Positions 1 through 9,107 of a stretch of DNA of 64,000 nucleotides are shown in pieces (the stretch's first letter is position 1; each line of letters begins with the position of its first letter). The position numbers were made by a program, and so were the translations under genes. Below the pieces are notes generated by a model. The model was not told the DNA's origin. It made no database searches and saw nothing but the letters and a program-made list of their open reading frames with translations. The stretch comes from Sphingomonas oryzagri (lineage in GTDB: Bacteria; Pseudomonadota; Alphaproteobacteria; Sphingomonadales; Sphingomonadaceae): assembly GCF_029906645.1 (NCBI RefSeq), contig NZ_JARYGZ010000003.1, positions 62,001 through 126,000 of the forward strand, in the 5' to 3' direction.

Positions 1-2
1 AG

Positions 3-368
3 CCGATCGGCAAGCAGCAGGCGATCCAGCAGCAACTCTCCGTCATGGCCGAGAAGATGGTGATGGCGCGCATGGCGGCGCGGATCGGGACGGGCTACGC
101 GCTGCTTCCCACGCCCGCCGCTGCCGCGACCGCCAAGAGCGTCGCCAGCGCCGCCGCCGTGGACATCGCTGCGATCGCGCACGCCGTGCATGGTGCGATC
201 GGCATCAGCGAGGAGCATGACCTCCAGCTCTTCACCCGCAGCCTGCACGAATGGCGCGCGGCGGACGGATCGGAGAGTTATTGGTCTGCCATCCTTGGCC
301 GTGCGCGACTGGCCGACGAGGCCTCGACGAGCGCCGATTTCATCCGCACGCTGTCCTCGCCCGCCTGA
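3..368 (+). CDS. Acyl-CoA dehydrogenase, C-terminal part (cut by window edge)
   Basis: This is the last 121 codons of a gene that begins outside the window. The reading frame is open from base 3. The start, PIGKQQAIQQQLSVMAEKM, matches the helical C-terminal domain of FAD-dependent acyl-CoA dehydrogenases, where a G-K/R-x-Q-A-I-Q segment lies near the flavin. The rest is an alanine-rich helical bundle with an AVHGAIGISEEHDLQLF stretch, typical of the helix that follows the substrate pocket. It ends 24 bases before the enoyl-CoA hydratase gene, so the two probably act together in beta-oxidation of an acyl-CoA. Substrate cannot be told from this fragment. Confidence 0.85.
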   Translation, partial: PIGKQQAIQQQLSVMAEKMVMARMAARIGTGYALLPTPAAAATAKSVASAAAVDIAAIAHAVHGAIGISEEHDLQLFTRSLHEWRAADGSESYWSAILGRARLADEASTSADFIRTLSSPA

Positions 369-392
369 TCCGCTTTCCCGAAAGGACCGACC

Positions 393-1193
393 ATGACCGA
401 CCTCATCCTCGTCGAGCAGACGGAGGCGATCCGTACGATCACGCTCAACGCGCCCGAGCGGCGCAACCCGATCTCGGACATAGCGATGGTCGATGCGCTG
501 TGCGACGCGATGAAGGCGGCCGATACCGATCCCGTCGTGCGTGTCGTGGTGCTGACCGGCGCAGGGAGTGCCTTCTCCTCCGGCGGGGACGTCAAGAAGA
601 TGGCGCCGGGGCAGGGCCTGCGCGACGCTCTGCCGGTCCGCACGCGGAGCAATTACCGCGAGGGCATCCAGCGCTTGCCGATCCTGTTCCAGTCGCTCGA
701 CGTGCCGGTGGTCGCGGCGGTCAACGGCCCGGCGATCGGCGCGGGCTGCGACCTCGCCTGCATGTGTGATGTCCGCATCGCGGGCGAGAGCGCGAAATTC
801 GCCGAGAGCTTCGTCAAGGTCGGCCTGATCCCCGGCGATGGCGGCGCCTGGCTGCTGCCGCGCATCGTCGGCTTCTCGAAAGCCTGCGAGCTGGCGCTGA
901 CCGGCGATGTGATCGACGCGGCCGAGGCGCTGGCCTGCGGCCTCGTCTCGCGCGTGGTGCCCGATGCGGATCTGCTGCCGACCGCCCGCGCGATGGCGGA
1001 ACGGATCGCCGCGAACCCGCCGCACGCCGTGCGCCTCACCAAGCGGCTGCTGCGCGAGGGGCAGACGGCGTCGCTGACGGGGCTGCTGGAATTGTCCGCC
1101 GCGCTGCAGGCGCTGGTCCATGCGACCGGCGATCATGACGAGGCGGTACGCGCCTTCACCGAGCGGCGCACGCCGGTGTTCAAGGGCGCTTGA
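393..1193 (+). CDS. Enoyl-CoA hydratase/isomerase (crotonase family)
   Basis: A 266-residue crotonase-fold protein of normal length. Both halves of the CoA-thioester oxyanion hole are visible: SSGGDVKKM (about 62-70) and GPAIGAGCDL (about 112-121). The segment GLIPGDGGAWLLPR (144-157) resembles PaaG-type isomerases. In the alignment I can make by eye, the first catalytic Glu of classical hydratases is a Phe (about 140), while the second lies in ACELALTGD (Glu about 166). This favours an isomerase or a specialised hydratase over a plain short-chain hydratase. It follows the acyl-CoA dehydrogenase gene closely and is probably co-transcribed. Confidence 0.88.
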   Translation: MTDLILVEQTEAIRTITLNAPERRNPISDIAMVDALCDAMKAADTDPVVRVVVLTGAGSAFSSGGDVKKMAPGQGLRDALPVRTRSNYREGIQRLPILFQSLDVPVVAAVNGPAIGAGCDLACMCDVRIAGESAKFAESFVKVGLIPGDGGAWLLPRIVGFSKACELALTGDVIDAAEALACGLVSRVVPDADLLPTARAMAERIAANPPHAVRLTKRLLREGQTASLTGLLELSAALQALVHATGDHDEAVRAFTERRTPVFKGA

Positions 1194-1796
1194 TCGGCCG
1201 GGGCGGTGTGCAATCCGCCGATGGTGACCCCAACGGTCACTCAGTAATCGCAGCAAGGTATTGGTTTAACGCCGGACTTTCTCTCCGGCAGCATTCCCAT
1301 ACCATCACAAATACCAGCCGTCTATTGGGATCGACTGGGCTGACACGGTGCTTCTTGAAGCCCATGGCAGGCCATCGCGGTGGGGATGGATGTCGGTATT
1401 GTCGCTTGCGGTTGTCGTGCAGGCGAGTGGGCGACACCAAGCCGTCAGGCAGCAACGCGCTCATTCCCAGCCGTTTCCAGGCCCGAGAGCCTTTCCTGTT
1501 TCCCGTCGGTCTGCTTCCAAGCGCGATCCACATCGTGGTCGGGGTTGGAAGGGCACCAATTGCAGCTTTGCCATCGGGCAAGTTTCGGGTGACGATGATC
1601 GCATTGCTGGTCTTCCGGTCTGGCGAATTGACCGGGCGAACCATTCCCGTCCTATAAGGCGGCCGCCAGCCGAACGCCATCAATCGAGCCGAGCGCGTGG
1701 CGACGAGAGGTTGTCGTATGCTTTTCACCGTTGACTTCGACAACCGCCGCTCGGTGTCCAATCTCTCGATTGACTCCAGAACGTCGCGGTCGTGGC
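1194..1796. other. Gene-poor stretch of about 600 bases
   Basis: Open frames exist on both strands (for example 174 codons on the minus strand), but their translations are rich in Arg, Pro and Ser with no recognisable domain, and none has a convincing ribosome binding site. I regard them as chance frames. The stretch begins with a 15-base match to the tRNA end described at 45,988. Confidence 0.5.
1222..1236 (-). repeat. 15-base copy of the tRNA 3' end found at 45,988
   Basis: TGGTGACCCCAACGG is identical to bases 45,988-46,002, which are the CCA end and acceptor strand of a tRNA fragment. The identity starts exactly at the CCA terminus and stops inside the T stem; no T loop follows here. It may be a decayed attachment core or a chance match. 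Confidence 0.3.
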
Positions 1797-2024
1797 TCAG
1801 TCGGCCAGGCCTTCCTTGTGGATGAGCGCCACGCCATGCCCGTTCGGGTTAGGGTGCGGCTCATAGGGGATGCCGAAGATCGTGCCGCGACCAAGCACCT
1901 GACGCGCGTCCGCGTCGGCCTCGAGAATGGCCAGCTTCTCCGGCATGACCCTGATCAGCAGCGGTTCGCGACCCTCCGCTCGCGACCGGTCGATCAAATC
2001 CTCGAGTTGCCCGATCAGCGTCAT
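1797..2024 (-). CDS. Small conserved-looking protein of unknown function
   Basis: A 75-residue protein, MTLIGQLEDLIDRSRAEG at its start and HPNPNGHGVALIHKEGLAD at its end. I chose ATG at 2024 because GGAG precedes it by six bases; the frame stays open 14 codons further upstream. The composition is balanced, unlike the random frames around it. No catalytic motif, membrane segment or known domain is visible. It stands alone, opposite in direction to the lipoprotein gene that follows. Function unknown. Confidence 0.55.
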   Translation of the reverse strand: MTLIGQLEDLIDRSRAEGREPLLIRVMPEKLAILEADADARQVLGRGTIFGIPYEPHPNPNGHGVALIHKEGLAD

Positions 2025-2238
2025 GTCGTCTCCATCAGTCGGCCGCCGACGATCACAGGCGAGCAAGAACTACAACGCGCCACCAACGTCTTCGGCGCAT
2101 TCCGATCGACGGGCGGCATCGGCCGACGCCTACCATCCGCATGCGGATCACGGAGATGCGCGCCGTCTTGGGATTGCTTCGCAACGACTGATTTGGCCAT
2201 ATCGGGGCGCGGGCGAGGGCCGCCCTTGGGGGAATTCA

Positions 2239-2586
2239 TTGAACAAGATCATTATGAGCGTTCTAACCTGCGCGGTGCTGGCGGGCTGCACGAACCATCC
2301 CAAAACCGATGCGGAGTTGAAGGGCGAGGCTGAAAACGCCGTCGACCAGAAGCTGAACACTCAGGCAACCTTTTCGCTCATGGAATCCGTCGCCTCGCAG
2401 GACATCGCTTGTGGCCACGTGTCCGCGGCGGAAGCGCCCGGCCGTGGAGGGGTCGATCAGGATTTCGTGTATCTGCACGACCGACTGATCATGGACGATG
2501 ATCCCGATTTTGATCAGGCGGCAATGAAATGCGATATCGCGGCGGGTGGCGGCAACTCGTCGGATCTCGACAACGCAACCGATTAA
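2239..2586 (+). CDS. Small lipoprotein of unknown function
   Basis: About 115 residues. TTG at 2239, preceded by GGGGGAA, gives the signal MNKIIMSVLTCAVLAGC, with a basic start and the lipobox LAGC (Cys 17), so the mature protein should be lipid-anchored. The internal ATG at 2254 would leave too short a signal peptide. The mature part is acidic, with two further cysteines (one in DIACGH, one in MKCDIA) that could pair. No known family was recognised. Confidence 0.6.
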   Translation: MNKIIMSVLTCAVLAGCTNHPKTDAELKGEAENAVDQKLNTQATFSLMESVASQDIACGHVSAAEAPGRGGVDQDFVYLHDRLIMDDDPDFDQAAMKCDIAAGGGNSSDLDNATD

Positions 2587-2656
2587 AGGTGGGCGTCGAG
2601 CCGCCGGGAGCGGGATTTCGGTTGCGAAACGGAACTCAAGGGCGCATCGCATTAGA

Positions 2657-2824
2657 ATGCGGGAGTGGAGTGACGAGGAGCGGCAAGCGCTACGCGATCT
2701 ATGCGCTCAGGGGCTGCATATCGAACGCATTGCGAGCGCGATGAAGCGTCGTCAGACCGAAGTTGCGCAGGAGGCGGTGCGGCTTGGCCTTGAGGTTAAG
2801 CTGTCCCGCCCGCGGTATTGCTGA
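2657..2824 (+). CDS. Small GcrA-like/Myb-like helix-turn-helix protein
   Basis: A 55-residue basic protein. WSDEERQALRDLCAQGLHIERIA followed by a V-x-LGL ending has the spacing of the DNA-binding N-terminus of GcrA-type regulators, which also read W-T-D-E, an L-x-x-L helix, then I-A and L-G-L. The C-terminal domain of true GcrA is absent. It lies 70 bases after the lipoprotein gene. A role in DNA binding is inferred from the motif only. Confidence 0.5.
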   Translation: MREWSDEERQALRDLCAQGLHIERIASAMKRRQTEVAQEAVRLGLEVKLSRPRYC

Positions 2825-3273
2825 AAGGGCGGGTCACGGTTCTCCGGCGACCGCACCGTCTCTGGGAACACGCCGCTGGGCCCGCGGGGCGGCAACCCAA
2901 GCATCCTCGGCCAAGCGAAAAACGCGAATGTCGGGGGGGTGAGGATCGATCTCCCTGATGACGTATAAGCCCCCCGCCAGGTGCATGACATGGGTCTAGC
3001 CGCTCAGCGCCAATGTCGGCCGTTCCGCGGCCGATTTGGATATCCCGGTTGCTGCCGTTCTGATTTTTGGCAATTCGTAACGCACGAGCAGAGGTTCGCC
3101 GAACGGATGCGGCCCGGCGCCTCAAGGATCCGCGGGAATCGACGCTGCGGGTCGCTATCCGGATCCAACCGACCGCTGGACCTTGGTCGAAGCAGGGAAG
3201 GTATCGCCTTCGCGATTAGCAAATCGTCAATCCGTCCGTGAGTTAGATCAGTTTGGAGGTTGTCTGATCGGCG
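2825..3273. other. Intergenic stretch without recognisable genes
   Basis: About 450 bases. The open frames on either strand give low-complexity Arg/Pro-rich translations. The last part must hold the promoter of the GGDEF-EAL gene; GGAGG at about 3254 is the only ribosome-binding-like sequence and is some 14 bases from the start codon. I see no RNA gene or clear terminator. Confidence 0.45.
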
Positions 3274-5220
3274 ATGAAGAACTGGATGCATTTCTCCCGG
3301 CAGCCCGAGATCGTGCTCGCGCAATATGCCGAGTTGAAGCGTCAGGTGCCGCTTCTCTATGCCCTGCTCGTCCTGAACGCATGCGCGGTCGGCTACACCC
3401 ACTACACTTTCGCGCCCGCGTGGACCACGTTGGGATTTCTAGGTTTCCTGATCGTGGTTTGTGGCTGGCGGATCGCGCGCTGGATTGCGGCGCCCGGCGC
3501 GGGGGAAATCGCTGTGTCCGACGCGCGCGCGCAACTTATCCGCACAACCCTTCTTGCAGGGGTTCTCGGCGCTGTGTTCATCGCCTGGTCTTTGCTCATT
3601 GATCAATATGGCGAAGCTGCTGAGCGGGGACATGTGGCGCTGTTCATCGCAGCCACGGTCATCGGATGCATTTTTTGCCTCGTCTATCTGCCGCAGGCCG
3701 CTTTGCTCGTCACCGCGGTCGTCACTCTTCCGTATCTGCTTTATTATACATTACGCGGTGATCCGGTTTTCATCGCTATGGCGCTTAACATCGCACTGGT
3801 ATCGGGCGTCATGGTGCGTGTCCTCCTGAACAGCTTCAATGGCTTTAAGGACATGATCGAATCGCGGTCAGCGTTGGCGGCTAAGCAAGGGGAGACAGAA
3901 CGTCTCAGCATTGAGAATGCGCGTCTCGCCCACACCGATATGCTGACCGGTTTGCCCAATCGAAGGTATTTTTTTAATTGCCTCGAGGAAGCGCTGGCCG
4001 CCGCACGTGCAAGCAAATCGCGCGTTGTGGTCGGCGTCCTTGACCTCGACCGCTTCAAACCAGTGAACGACACCTATGGCCACGCCATGGGGGATCGGCT
4101 GCTTGCTGATGTCGGCAAGCGACTGTCGAGCATTGCGTCCGCCGAGACGCTGCTGGCACGGCTAGGCGGCGACGAGTTCGGCCTGCTGCTGACCGGTTCG
4201 GTTGGCGACGTTCAGGCGGTAGGTCAGACGATCTGCGACATGCTCGCGGTACCCTTCGTGATCGATGGCCAGCGTATCAACCTCGGCTGTTCGGCAGGCT
4301 TGGCGGCCTATCCGGAAGCAGGAACATGCGTCCACGAGCTGTTTGATCGCTCGGACTATGCCTTGTACCATGTCAAGAGTGTCAAACGGGGCAGGTGCGC
4401 GCTCTTTTCGCTGGAACATGAAACGCTTATTCGATCGGAGCGTGCGATCGAGGCCGCGCTTCAGGCGGCGGACTTCGAGACAGAACTCGGCGTCGTCTAT
4501 CAGCCTATCATCTGCCTGAATACGCAGACGGTTATCGGTGTCGAAGCTCTTGGCCGCTGGACCAGCCCAGCAATAGGCGCGGTGCCGCCGGACCGGTTCA
4601 TCACGACCGCGGAACGCGTGGGAACGATCCATTCCCTGACGCTCATGCTGTTCAAAAAAGCCCTTTCCGATTTCAGGCGGATGCCAGCCGGTCTCCGGCT
4701 TTCTTTCAACCTTTCGGCATATGACATCACCTCGGCCGAATGTCTCGATCGATTGATGGCGTTGATCGTCGATGCCGGCGTGAATCCTGGTCGCCTGACG
4801 TTCGAACTGACAGAGACGGCATTAATGCGCGATTTTGAAGCGGCGGTGAGCGGTATCGAGGCTCTGCGAGCACTGGGTGCACGAGTAGCACTAGACGATT
4901 TCGGAACGGGGTATTCGAGCCTCGGTTATCTCAGGCAACTTCCCCTCGACACAGTGAAGGTAGATGGAAGTTTCGCGCTGAATGTCACCGAACAGTCCGG
5001 GCGCAATATCCTCTCAGCGATCCTCGGCCTATGCCGTACACTCGGTCTTGAATGCGTTATCGAGGGCGTCGAGAGCGATGTTCAACTGGCGGCCTTGCAA
5101 GCGCTCGGATACCGCGCTGCGCAGGGTTATCTCTTCGCCAGGCCGATGTCGTTTCGATCCCTTTTGGATTGGTGCGATGGCGCCGGCACAACTCGTGGCA
5201 CCGATGCGGAAGCAGCTTGA
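3274..5220 (+). CDS. Membrane GGDEF-EAL cyclic-di-GMP protein
   Basis: 648 residues. The first 190 form about six membrane helices (a MASE-type sensor; ligand unknown), followed by a short linker helix. The GGDEF domain (about 205-375) keeps the full motif GGDEF (298-302), so diguanylate cyclase activity is possible; the RxxD inhibitory site five residues upstream is missing. The EAL domain has EALGRW (424-429) and DDFGTGYSS (541-549), the metal-binding set of active phosphodiesterases. It could make, break or switch between making and breaking c-di-GMP at the inner membrane. It lies upstream of an alphaCTD-like gene and a chemoreceptor, hinting at a motility or biofilm role. Confidence 0.92.
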   Translation: MKNWMHFSRQPEIVLAQYAELKRQVPLLYALLVLNACAVGYTHYTFAPAWTTLGFLGFLIVVCGWRIARWIAAPGAGEIAVSDARAQLIRTTLLAGVLGAVFIAWSLLIDQYGEAAERGHVALFIAATVIGCIFCLVYLPQAALLVTAVVTLPYLLYYTLRGDPVFIAMALNIALVSGVMVRVLLNSFNGFKDMIESRSALAAKQGETERLSIENARLAHTDMLTGLPNRRYFFNCLEEALAAARASKSRVVVGVLDLDRFKPVNDTYGHAMGDRLLADVGKRLSSIASAETLLARLGGDEFGLLLTGSVGDVQAVGQTICDMLAVPFVIDGQRINLGCSAGLAAYPEAGTCVHELFDRSDYALYHVKSVKRGRCALFSLEHETLIRSERAIEAALQAADFETELGVVYQPIICLNTQTVIGVEALGRWTSPAIGAVPPDRFITTAERVGTIHSLTLMLFKKALSDFRRMPAGLRLSFNLSAYDITSAECLDRLMALIVDAGVNPGRLTFELTETALMRDFEAAVSGIEALRALGARVALDDFGTGYSSLGYLRQLPLDTVKVDGSFALNVTEQSGRNILSAILGLCRTLGLECVIEGVESDVQLAALQALGYRAAQGYLFARPMSFRSLLDWCDGAGTTRGTDAEAA

Positions 5221-5285
5221 CGTCACTTCGTCTCAACTGCCCACCGGGATTGCTGTCGACGGGACCAAGATCAGGAGCAGCGGTA

Positions 5286-5639
5286 ATGGAAAGACTTGGA
5301 CTGAGCGGCCGTATCATCAGCGCGCTGAATCGTGCAGAGATCCATGACCTGGAAGCTCTTTTCGCCCACGATCAGGCTGCACTGGCTCGCGTTCCGGGGA
5401 TTGGGCGCGCCAAGCTTCACGAATTGAAACGAGCAATGCTCGATCATTTCGGTTCGGACAGGGCCCCGCAGGATCCTCAAATCATTCGGCAAGCGCTGAT
5501 TGGGCGGCATCAGGAGGCGATCGCGCAGCTGAAGTACCGTCGTCGTGAGATCAATCAGCAAATTTCCATTCATAACCGATCGATCAAGAGTCTACAGGAA
5601 TCATCGATCGAGCGTCTGCGATCGGCCCCAGCTCAATGA
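5286..5639 (+). CDS. Stand-alone RNA polymerase alpha-CTD-like protein
   Basis: 117 residues, ATG at 5286 with AGGAG eight bases before it. Residues 1-52 follow the pattern of the alpha-subunit C-terminal domain: LGLSGRIISAL, then a helix with L-E-A-L-F, then VPGIGRAKLHELK. The Arg in SGRIIS sits where RpoA Arg265 contacts DNA, and the G-x-G-x-x-x-L-x-E-x-K segment matches the helix-hairpin-helix end of alphaCTD. Residues 70-110 are a charged helix likely to form a coiled coil. Some plasmid and phage proteins carry lone alphaCTD or HhH modules, so a simpler HhH DNA-binding protein is the main alternative. It starts 65 bases after the GGDEF-EAL gene. Confidence 0.6.
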   Translation: MERLGLSGRIISALNRAEIHDLEALFAHDQAALARVPGIGRAKLHELKRAMLDHFGSDRAPQDPQIIRQALIGRHQEAIAQLKYRRREINQQISIHNRSIKSLQESSIERLRSAPAQ

Positions 5640-5773
5640 CCGCCGCCCCTTGAGATCGTGACCCGCATTCGACCAAGGTCTGTGCATCGCGATGGGTTCG
5701 GTGCGTCATCCTTAACACGCCCGAAGGGTTGAGCTGGTATCGCGCTAAATCTGAACCTTAGACGAGCCCATCA

Positions 5774-7714
5774 GTGCAGATCGCGACAAAATTTCAACGC
5801 CAGCTTCCGAGGTTCTTGCGGGACGCATTCGACGTCATGACCGGGAGCATCCCCGTAGCGAGCATTCCGACGCGTCCGTCCGTTTGGCGCGCGATCTGGC
5901 CGGTCTTGTCCCTGGCGACGGTCGCGGTGGTCAGCTGCGGGATAATGGTCAGTATCCTTGTTGCGCGTATGGATGCCGAGGCGGCGGCCGAAAAGCGGCA
6001 GATGATGTCCGGCGCCTATGAGCGAGAGATAGAAGCGCTAAGACCGACTGCGCGGGATTATACGCGGTGGGACGATGCCGTGACCCATCTCTATGGCACC
6101 GTCGATCGACGATGGGCTGCTGCCAACATCGGCGGAAGCTACATCAATTTCGTTCTGGACCACGATGGCTCGACGTTGTTCAGCGCAGAGCCGGACAAAA
6201 GCGAGCCTCTACTCGATCGCGTCGCTCCGGGCGCTAAAGCCGCTTTGATGGCAAGCTTTCCGCGAACAGCGAGACAGGTCGCTGCGACGGGTATCATTGC
6301 CATCATCGGCCAATATCGCGGTCGCCCCGCTGTTTTTGCCGGCGGCCCTATCATTCCCGGCGACCTCGGCGGTGCGATGCCGCCTGCTCTACGCTACGGA
6401 GTTGTCGTCCGAACGCTTGATGAAAAGGTTGTTGCCGGCTGGGAGAAGGCGTTCGATCTGCCGGGGTTACACTGGGTCGACAAAGCGTCGGGCTCTCCCG
6501 ATGAGATCCTGGTGAAAGATAAAGCCGGGAAAACGGTGGGTGTGCTCGCCTGGAAGCCGGTCCGACCGGGACGATCGGTGCTCTTTTCAATGCTGCCGCT
6601 GATATTGGGTTCGAGCGCCCTCATCGTCGCAGCCGCGTACATGCTTTCCCGCGTTGTGCTGCGAACCAACGCGGCGTTGACACGGCAAACGTCCGCGGCA
6701 CGCTCTGCGGCCGAGGTCGAGCAGGCTGCCCGGGAGGCGGCTGTCTTGGCCCAGCAGAGAGCGGAGGCAGCACTTCGATCGGCTGATGAGCAGCGGACTC
6801 GCGCGGAGGCACTGGCAAAGCGAGAAGTGGAAGAAGAGGTCCGTCATCGGCAAGAGCTTAGAAAATCGTCATCGGAGATTGCCCAGGCAGTCGACAGCAG
6901 ACTGGGCGACCTGGTTTCCAAGCTTCTGGAGAAAGCCAGTGCCCTGGAAGGGAGCGCCGAACGCACTCTGTCATCGGTCGTCGAACGTGAGCGCGACGCC
7001 GCCGCGGCCCAGCGTGCGAGTCTGCTGGCGACCGACGCGATGGCGGAAATAGCGCAGCGCGTGTCCGAGATGGTCGCCACCACTGGGCAGATCCGGGAAG
7101 AGGCCCGCACCACGCAACAGGCAGTCGAGCGAGTCGACGGACAATCCCGCGCAGCGACAAAGGCGAGCCTATCTCTTCGTCACCATGTCGATGCCATCGC
7201 CCGTGTTGGAGAGACAATCGAACAAATTGCGCGACAGACTAACCTGCTGTCGCTCAACGCCACGATCGAAGCGGCGCGGGCCGGAACGCAAGGACGCGGC
7301 TTTGCCGTGGTCGCCAGCGAGGTTAAATCACTGGCGGAGGATGCTGGCCACAACGCCGCCGACATTGTGCGAAAGGTCGAGGAGGTGCAAACCGCTGCCG
7401 CGGTAACCGCGGGAATGGCCGAAACCGTCCACGGTCTTTTGCAAGAAGTCGGTAGATCGGCAGCGGAAACAGCAGCTGCGGTCGATCATCATAAGGCATC
7501 CGCACAATCCATTCTCGAGACGAGCGCCCTGATCGACCGAGAAACCCAGACCTCTCACGAGTCGATCTCCGAAATTGTCACGGGTTTGAAACACGTCTCG
7601 AGCGAGGCAAATACTACGCGCGCCGTGGGCATCTCGATTAGAGAAGATGCGCTTGAACTTAAAAGAGAGCTTCGGAATTTGCTTGCTGGCCTGAAGGACG
7701 CCGCAAGTCATTGA
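5774..7714 (+). CDS. Methyl-accepting chemotaxis protein with CHASE4-type sensor
   Basis: 646 residues from GTG 5774; ATG 5837 is an alternative start, and neither has a strong ribosome binding site. One membrane helix near 42-64, a periplasmic domain to about 260 with [10 protein letters not shown] and NFVLDHDG as in CHASE4 domains, a second membrane helix near 268-292, a long coiled coil, and the signalling hairpin with [17 protein letters not shown], about residues 488-504, then [11 protein letters not shown]. No canonical HAMP domain and no CheR-docking pentapeptide at the end are obvious. It should couple an unknown periplasmic signal to CheA/CheW. No che genes are in the window. Confidence 0.9.
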   Translation: MQIATKFQRQLPRFLRDAFDVMTGSIPVASIPTRPSVWRAIWPVLSLATVAVVSCGIMVSILVARMDAEAAAEKRQMMSGAYEREIEALRPTARDYTRWDDAVTHLYGTVDRRWAAANIGGSYINFVLDHDGSTLFSAEPDKSEPLLDRVAPGAKAALMASFPRTARQVAATGIIAIIGQYRGRPAVFAGGPIIPGDLGGAMPPALRYGVVVRTLDEKVVAGWEKAFDLPGLHWVDKASGSPDEILVKDKAGKTVGVLAWKPVRPGRSVLFSMLPLILGSSALIVAAAYMLSRVVLRTNAALTRQTSAARSAAEVEQAAREAAVLAQQRAEAALRSADEQRTRAEALAKREVEEEVRHRQELRKSSSEIAQAVDSRLGDLVSKLLEKASALEGSAERTLSSVVERERDAAAAQRASLLATDAMAEIAQRVSEMVATTGQIREEARTTQQAVERVDGQSRAATKASLSLRHHVDAIARVGETIEQIARQTNLLSLNATIEAARAGTQGRGFAVVASEVKSLAEDAGHNAADIVRKVEEVQTAAAVTAGMAETVHGLLQEVGRSAAETAAAVDHHKASAQSILETSALIDRETQTSHESISEIVTGLKHVSSEANTTRAVGISIREDALELKRELRNLLAGLKDAASH

Positions 7715-8126
7715 TTGAATGAGCGACCAGAGCATATCAGTGACTTGGTCGAGGTCACTCATTTGCGGTAGAGCAAAGATCTTCGATCTGTGTTTAGGTT
7801 TCGGAGGGGATAGAAGCAGTCGGGCCTTAGCATCCAGCCCAAGCTATTGCGTGACCTACCCATGAGCGTCTGCTAAGGCGGTAAACCGTTATTCGCATAC
7901 TATCCAGCAGACGGGCAACAGCGCGCCATAGTCGGTCATAGACTGTCTTCAAGACGCGGCCCAGAAGCTGCCGGGCGGCTATCGAAAGCTGGCAGCTAGT
8001 CTTTCGTTGCCTTGAAGCGCGATCGCGGCAGACGTCTGATCGTTGCGCAACGATCACGTGCCTCCACGTAAATGAGCCGATGCCTTCTCGGGTTGGAACC
8101 AAAGCTGGACGAAGCGTTGGATTGCC
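7715..8126. other. Intergenic stretch without recognisable genes
   Basis: About 410 bases between the chemoreceptor and the Nudix gene. The longest frame (91 codons, minus strand, 7827-8102) translates to an Arg-rich sequence without domain features. No terminator with a U tract was found. Confidence 0.4.
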
Positions 8127-8540
8127 ATGACGATCAAACAGGTTGCAGCTCTTCCTTATCGCATGGGTTTCGATGGACGCCCGGAAGTGATGCTCATCAC
8201 ATCACGGAGCGATGACCGACATTGGCTACCGCCAAAAGGGCATTTGATTGATGGTCTGGAACCTCACAACGCCGCAGCCCAGGAAGCACACGAAGAAGCT
8301 GGCGTGATTGGTGAAATATCGGAAAGGCCCATTGGCGCGTATCGCGCCCAGAAAATCCGTACGAACGGACAATCGGACGACCTCGAGATCGCACTCTATC
8401 CGATGCGTTTCGTGCGTCGCGAGGCTGATTGGCCGGAGAAAGGGCAGCGCGCAATACTCTGGTTCGATCCACAAGATGCGGCCCGCGCGGTACGAGAGGC
8501 TGGCTTATCGCGCCTACTTTCGGAATTTCGGCCTTTTTGA
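8127..8540 (+). CDS. Nudix hydrolase
   Basis: 137 residues. The Nudix box reads GHLIDGLEPHNAAAQEAHEEAGV: the glycine and the E-x-x-E-E metal ligands are kept, but the first Glu is Leu and the Arg is Gln. Similar changes occur in the short diadenosine-polyphosphate type of Nudix proteins, which also carry W-L-P-P-K-G before the box, as here (HWLPPKGHL). It should hydrolyse a nucleoside diphosphate linked to another group; the substrate is not readable from sequence. It stands alone. Confidence 0.85.
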   Translation: MTIKQVAALPYRMGFDGRPEVMLITSRSDDRHWLPPKGHLIDGLEPHNAAAQEAHEEAGVIGEISERPIGAYRAQKIRTNGQSDDLEIALYPMRFVRREADWPEKGQRAILWFDPQDAARAVREAGLSRLLSEFRPF

Positions 8541-8708
8541 CACCAGGCCTCAAGGACGCCGCAACCTGAAAATGGATATCGTCACGAACTGGTGATGCAC
8601 GGGCGGCGTCCCTGCACCGGCGTCAATGAGCGCCATCCAATGGTTGGCGTTGGATCACGGGCGCAACGGATGGATGTACCTTTAGGCCTGTAGCCGTAGA
8701 AGGCATTG

Positions 8709-9107
8709 ATGGAAGAGGAACTGAGCGACGCGCACTATGAAGCCTTGGCGAGCATTCGCCACGAGCTGCGGCGTTTCCTGCACTTCAGCGAGCAGGCTGC
8801 GTCCGCATCGGGGGTGACAGCGCAGCAGCATCAGGCGCTTCTCGCCATCAGGGCGTCGGGCGGCTCGATGCTCGTGGGAGCGCTGGCGGATCATCTGCTG
8901 CTTCGACCTCACAGCGCGAGCGAGCATGTCGATCGTCTCGTCAAGCTGGGCCTTGTCCGCCGCGGCGGCGGCACGACGGACAAACGACAGGTCCCGGTCG
9001 AACTGACATCGGAGGGCAAGGCGATGCTGGCATCGCTCTCCCGCGTGCACCGTGAGGAGCTCCGGCGGATACGCCCCTTGCTGACTCAGCTCATCGAGAC
9101 GCTCTGA
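8709..9107 (+). CDS. MarR-family transcriptional regulator
   Basis: 132 residues. The winged helix is clear: SGVTAQQHQALLAIRASGG, LADHLLLRPHSASEHVDRLVKLGLV as helix-turn-helix, then RRGGGTTDKRQVPVELTSEGK as the wing. A TTG directly before the ATG is a possible alternative start. It converges with and overlaps the carbonic anhydrase gene by 22 bases. MarR dimers bind short inverted repeats, and two near-identical ones lie close by at 10,131 and 11,955, so it is the nearest candidate to bind them. Confidence 0.85.
   Translation: MEEELSDAHYEALASIRHELRRFLHFSEQAASASGVTAQQHQALLAIRASGGSMLVGALADHLLLRPHSASEHVDRLVKLGLVRRGGGTTDKRQVPVELTSEGKAMLASLSRVHREELRRIRPLLTQLIETL

Noticed and set aside
1237-1761. 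174-codon minus-strand open frame
   Set aside because: Composition is Arg/Pro/Ser-rich with no domain, no good ribosome binding site, and an equally long frame runs on the other strand.
7827-8102. 91-codon minus-strand frame
   Set aside because: Basic low-complexity translation, no motif, no ribosome binding site.
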